This document shows positions 61,383-64,000 of a stretch of DNA of 64,000 nucleotides, piece by piece. Both the position numbers and the translations under genes were made by a program. The DNA is from Chitinophagales bacterium. GTDB taxonomy: Bacteria; Bacteroidota; Bacteroidia; Chitinophagales; CAIODY01. Below the pieces are notes generated by a model. That model searched no databases. It was not told where the DNA came from and saw only the letters and a program-made list of their open reading frames with translations. The stretch spans positions 46,780 through 110,779 of the forward strand of contig CANGEV010000008.1 of the NCBI GenBank assembly GCA_947452995.1, given 5' to 3'. Positions within the stretch are counted from its first letter, which is position 1; each line of letters starts with the position of its first letter.

Positions 61383-64000
61383 ATGAAAATCAAAGAAACT
61401 TTTATTTTTAAAGCAAGTTCTCGTTTTGTGAAGAATAGTCTTCCTGTGTTCATAGGGATGCTTTTCTTTTTTTTACTGAGCAATGAAACCTATGCACAGG
61501 TGTGTGGTGTTAATGCTGGTTTGAATGGAACAATTTGTAATACCGATACTTTAATTCTTCGCGGAAATTATAACGGAGCTTTTCGTGGGGATACCTTACC
61601 TCATTGGAGTTTCGTGTCTGGTCCTGTTTCAAATCTTGCAATCACTTCGCCAAGCAGCAAAATTACAGGTGTTGATATTAGGGTGCCTGGAACTTATGTG
61701 TTCTCCTATAGCGGCGTTTGTGCGGATGCAAAGCCTGTGTCTCAAATAGTTACTTGGACAGTATATCCAATCCAGCAGGCCGTTGCTACAATTGACAATG
61801 ATACACTTTGCACTGGTGTAAACCTGAATACCCTACATGGTAACTTGCCTGGTGTTCGTGAAAGCGGATCTTGGAGTGTTATTCAAAACGATGGTGGAAT
61901 TTTTATCCATCAATTAAATAACCCTAATTCTTTATTTGATTTATCAGGTAGTTTGACTGGTCAATGTAAGCTCGTTTGGACAATTTTAGATAGCACCGGC
62001 GGTTGCTACTCTCATGACACCATTACCATTTTTAATATTGGTGGTGTCACTGTTGTCAATGCAGGTTTAGATATTGCTCTGACAGCTTGTTATTCCTCAA
62101 AGGCGAGTACAAAACTCAATGCTAGTTTTCAAGGAAGTTCAAATTTTGGTCAGAAGGGTTGGTGGACATCCTACACTCCCTATGGTGTCAAAGGAAGGCC
62201 TATTTACACGGATTCTACTTCTAATTCACCAACAGTAAGTAAATTAGATACAGGGACCTATATTTTTGTTTGGCATGTTAGTGGAATGTGTGCATCAGGT
62301 ACGGATGAAGTTAAAGTAACAGTTCCTCAGCCTTCATCTAATTTGTCCGTTACAACCGCTTATGCTGGTCCTAATCAGTTTGTTTGCGCAAACGCATCTA
62401 GCGTTAATTTTACACTCTCCGGTAATACTTTTGGAGCGGGTGAAAGTGGTTATTGGAGTTTTGTTTCGGGTACGGATAACGTGTATACGATTGCAACACC
62501 AAACAGTCGAACAACAACTATTAATATTCCAAATTTGCCAGGTTCTTGGACATTTAAATGGACCATTGTAAATAATAGTTCGGGATGTTCTAAGAAATCA
62601 AATGTAACTATTACCAAATCTGTTCCTGCTACAGTTAAGTTCAATCCTATTTCTTCGATAAACTTAGGTTGTGATACGGTCAATGCATTAATTAACTATC
62701 AGTTGAATGCGCCTTTAAGTGGTACAAAAGTATATGCGAAGTGTATACAAGATCCAGGTTCAACAACTACGCCAACTACTTATCCGCTAGGTTATACTCA
62801 AATTACAAGTTTCGCCCCTTTCAATTGGCAGAATTTGAATCGTAAAGGGAAGTATGTTTTAAGATTAAAGGCAGAAGGTCCGAATAATGGCTGTCCGGCG
62901 GTATTTGATTCTATTGATGTAGAAGTAAATGTCTCTAGGAATCCGTCTGGAGCTAATGCTGGTACTGATCAAGAAGTACCATGCGATTCTGTTAATATAC
63001 ATTTGGCAGGAAATATCCCGTTATCTGATAATGCAGCGAATGTGACAGGACGTTGGACTATTGTTCCAGATAGCTTTTTAAATTTACTTAATATAATCAT
63101 CGATACAAATCCAACGACGATTGTCACTGGTGCAACATATCCTGTAAAGGGTAAAGTTCGATTTGTTTGGACAGTATCTGGTGGACTATCTTGCCCATCC
63201 TATAACGATACGATGATAGCAAGGATCAGACCTATTGATACTGTTTATGTGAATGCACGAATTTGTGAAGGCCAAGTGTATCATTTGAATGAATATTTAA
63301 TTAGTCGTTCAGGTGATTATTTAGATACTGCATTTAATTTGCATCATTGCGATTCAGTTATTGTACTCCATTTGACGGTTGATAAGATCGCTAGAACTGA
63401 ATTAGTCTATAATTTTTGTCAGGATTCACTTCATCCAACTGTTGGAACATTTACAAGTAATGATACGTTGAAAACCTATTATGGTTGTGATTCGATAATT
63501 GAACGGGTTGTGCATGTTAGTCCTGTTTATCAATTTGATAGTAATGTTAATTTATTTGGATGTGGTACGGATTACAGTGCCATTACTTATCGAGGGGTTA
63601 CTTATAAGGGTTGTGATTCTAATATTGTAACGCATTATCACTACATTTCTCGCTCAGGTAAACATTATACACCAGCTACAGCTTATGGCTGTAAGGGCAC
63701 AGATACTACGCTAACTGCAATTGTAAAAGACGCGTACGGTTGTGACTCGACTTTGTATACGGTAACAAATTATATTCCTCGCAACGGATCTCATTATGCT
63801 TATAATACAGCGTATGCTTGTCGTGCTAACGATACCGCGATTTCGATTGTGAAAGATGTGTACGGTTGCGATTCTACTTTATATACGGTTACGAATTATG
63901 TTCCTCGTGCTGGTAAACATTACGCTTATGCAACAGCATATGGTTGTCGTGGAAATGACACCGCGATTGTGATTGTGAAAGATGTGTACGGTTGTGACTC
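61383..64000 (+). CDS. Large secreted surface protein with PKD-like and GCDS repeats, 3' end outside the window
   Basis: The frame is open from ATG 61383 to the window end (872 codons, no stop). The start MKIKETFIFKASSRFVKN is followed by a hydrophobic stretch (SLPVFIGMLFFFLLSNETYAQ), an extended signal peptide. Residues 40-600 are repeated Ig/PKD-like modules (VVNAGLDIALTACYSS, SGYWSFVSG, KGKVRFVWTVSGGLSCP) common in T9SS-exported Bacteroidota adhesins. From about residue 620 the sequence turns to cysteine-containing GCDS motif repeats (HHCDSVIVLHLTV, YYGCDSIIERVV), then to near-identical 42-residue units. A T9SS type B sorting domain would be expected beyond the window; this is not seen. 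Confidence 0.85.
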   Translation, partial: MKIKETFIFKASSRFVKNSLPVFIGMLFFFLLSNETYAQVCGVNAGLNGTICNTDTLILRGNYNGAFRGDTLPHWSFVSGPVSNLAITSPSSKITGVDIRVPGTYVFSYSGVCADAKPVSQIVTWTVYPIQQAVATIDNDTLCTGVNLNTLHGNLPGVRESGSWSVIQNDGGIFIHQLNNPNSLFDLSGSLTGQCKLVWTILDSTGGCYSHDTITIFNIGGVTVVNAGLDIALTACYSSKASTKLNASFQGSSNFGQKGWWTSYTPYGVKGRPIYTDSTSNSPTVSKLDTGTYIFVWHVSGMCASGTDEVKVTVPQPSSNLSVTTAYAGPNQFVCANASSVNFTLSGNTFGAGESGYWSFVSGTDNVYTIATPNSRTTTINIPNLPGSWTFKWTIVNNSSGCSKKSNVTITKSVPATVKFNPISSINLGCDTVNALINYQLNAPLSGTKVYAKCIQDPGSTTTPTTYPLGYTQITSFAPFNWQNLNRKGKYVLRLKAEGPNNGCPAVFDSIDVEVNVSRNPSGANAGTDQEVPCDSVNIHLAGNIPLSDNAANVTGRWTIVPDSFLNLLNIIIDTNPTTIVTGATYPVKGKVRFVWTVSGGLSCPSYNDTMIARIRPIDTVYVNARICEGQVYHLNEYLISRSGDYLDTAFNLHHCDSVIVLHLTVDKIARTELVYNFCQDSLHPTVGTFTSNDTLKTYYGCDSIIERVVHVSPVYQFDSNVNLFGCGTDYSAITYRGVTYKGCDSNIVTHYHYISRSGKHYTPATAYGCKGTDTTLTAIVKDAYGCDSTLYTVTNYIPRNGSHYAYNTAYACRANDTAISIVKDVYGCDSTLYTVTNYVPRAGKHYAYATAYGCRGNDTAIVIVKDVYGCD
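63609..64000 (+). repeat. 126-bp tandem repeats within the surface-protein gene
   Basis: Units begin with the GGT of a GCDS motif at 63609, 63738, 63864 and 63990: one 129-base diverged unit, then two 126-base units and the start of another at the window edge. Each encodes about 42 residues (GCDSTLYTVTNYVPRAGKHY and so on, ending IVKDVY). The two last complete units are highly similar, so the array probably continues beyond the window. Confidence 0.9.

Noticed and set aside
63609..64000. Direct repeats considered as a CRISPR array.
   Set aside because: Units are 126-129 bases, in frame, protein coding and without spacers.
1..64000. Search for tRNA/rRNA genes, insertion sequences and prophage.
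   Set aside because: No cloverleaf-like sequences, transposases, integrases or structural phage genes were recognised in either strand.

Overview
This window is a contiguous, AT-rich chromosomal segment of a Bacteroidota bacterium. The evidence is a GldD gliding lipoprotein, a PorP/SprF-family type IX secretion (T9SS) membrane protein, several exported proteins ending in T9SS type A sorting domains, Bacteroidota-type promoters (-7 element TAnnTTTG) and an almost complete lack of Shine-Dalgarno sequences. The repertoire (caa3-type oxidase, AdoCbl-dependent ribonucleotide reductase, large secreted M1 peptidases, surface proteins with GCDS repeats) suggests an aerobic environmental member near Chitinophagales/Sphingobacteriales; the exact order cannot be resolved from the sequence. 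I see no tRNA, rRNA, CRISPR array, prophage or insertion sequence.

Layout. 1-1235: end of a cytochrome oxidase operon (two subunit III genes and subunit IV). 1299-13338: an SRPBCC protein, a T9SS-exported M1 aminopeptidase, a UbiD-family decarboxylase, guaB, an M48 protease with an overlapping partner, and a large T9SS beta-propeller protein. 13454-20914: an SDR epimerase with a lipoprotein, then the rsfS-ftsH-LUD operon divergent from birA, and a cytochrome/beta-propeller lipoprotein. 20911-28723: a second T9SS M1 peptidase behind tyrS, radC, a PorP/SprF protein, an LpxD-like acyltransferase and a solitary paaA. 28780-36723: PafA-like phosphatase and mtgA, an sdpR/sdpI pair, ileS, and a DksA-like protein with a long Lys/Ala/Pro repeat tail. 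36867-42865: small membrane protein, PstS-like lipoprotein, TPR protein, FAD oxidoreductase with MBL hydrolase, a SET-domain protein and an exported MsrA. 42871-53775: pgk, a UvrD helicase-nuclease, ybeY, gldD, rfbA, nadK, a TPR protein, a ThiF-rhodanese fusion and YicC. 54347-60907: nrdJ behind a long structured leader, then an asnB-wbqC-PIG-L glycan-type operon. 61383-64000: the first 872 codons of a very large secreted repeat protein that runs off the window.

Most genes are housekeeping. The less ordinary signals are non-coding or architectural: a candidate small RNA between tyrS and radC; a 571-base nrdJ upstream region with a DnaA box, palindromes and mutually exclusive hairpins; two terminators 38 kb apart built on the same perfect 18-bp palindromic core; an SdpR operator exactly downstream of its promoter; and histone-H1-like tails on two unrelated nucleic-acid or ribosome-associated proteins (RsfS and a DksA homologue). 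All functional assignments come from motif reading; no database search was run.
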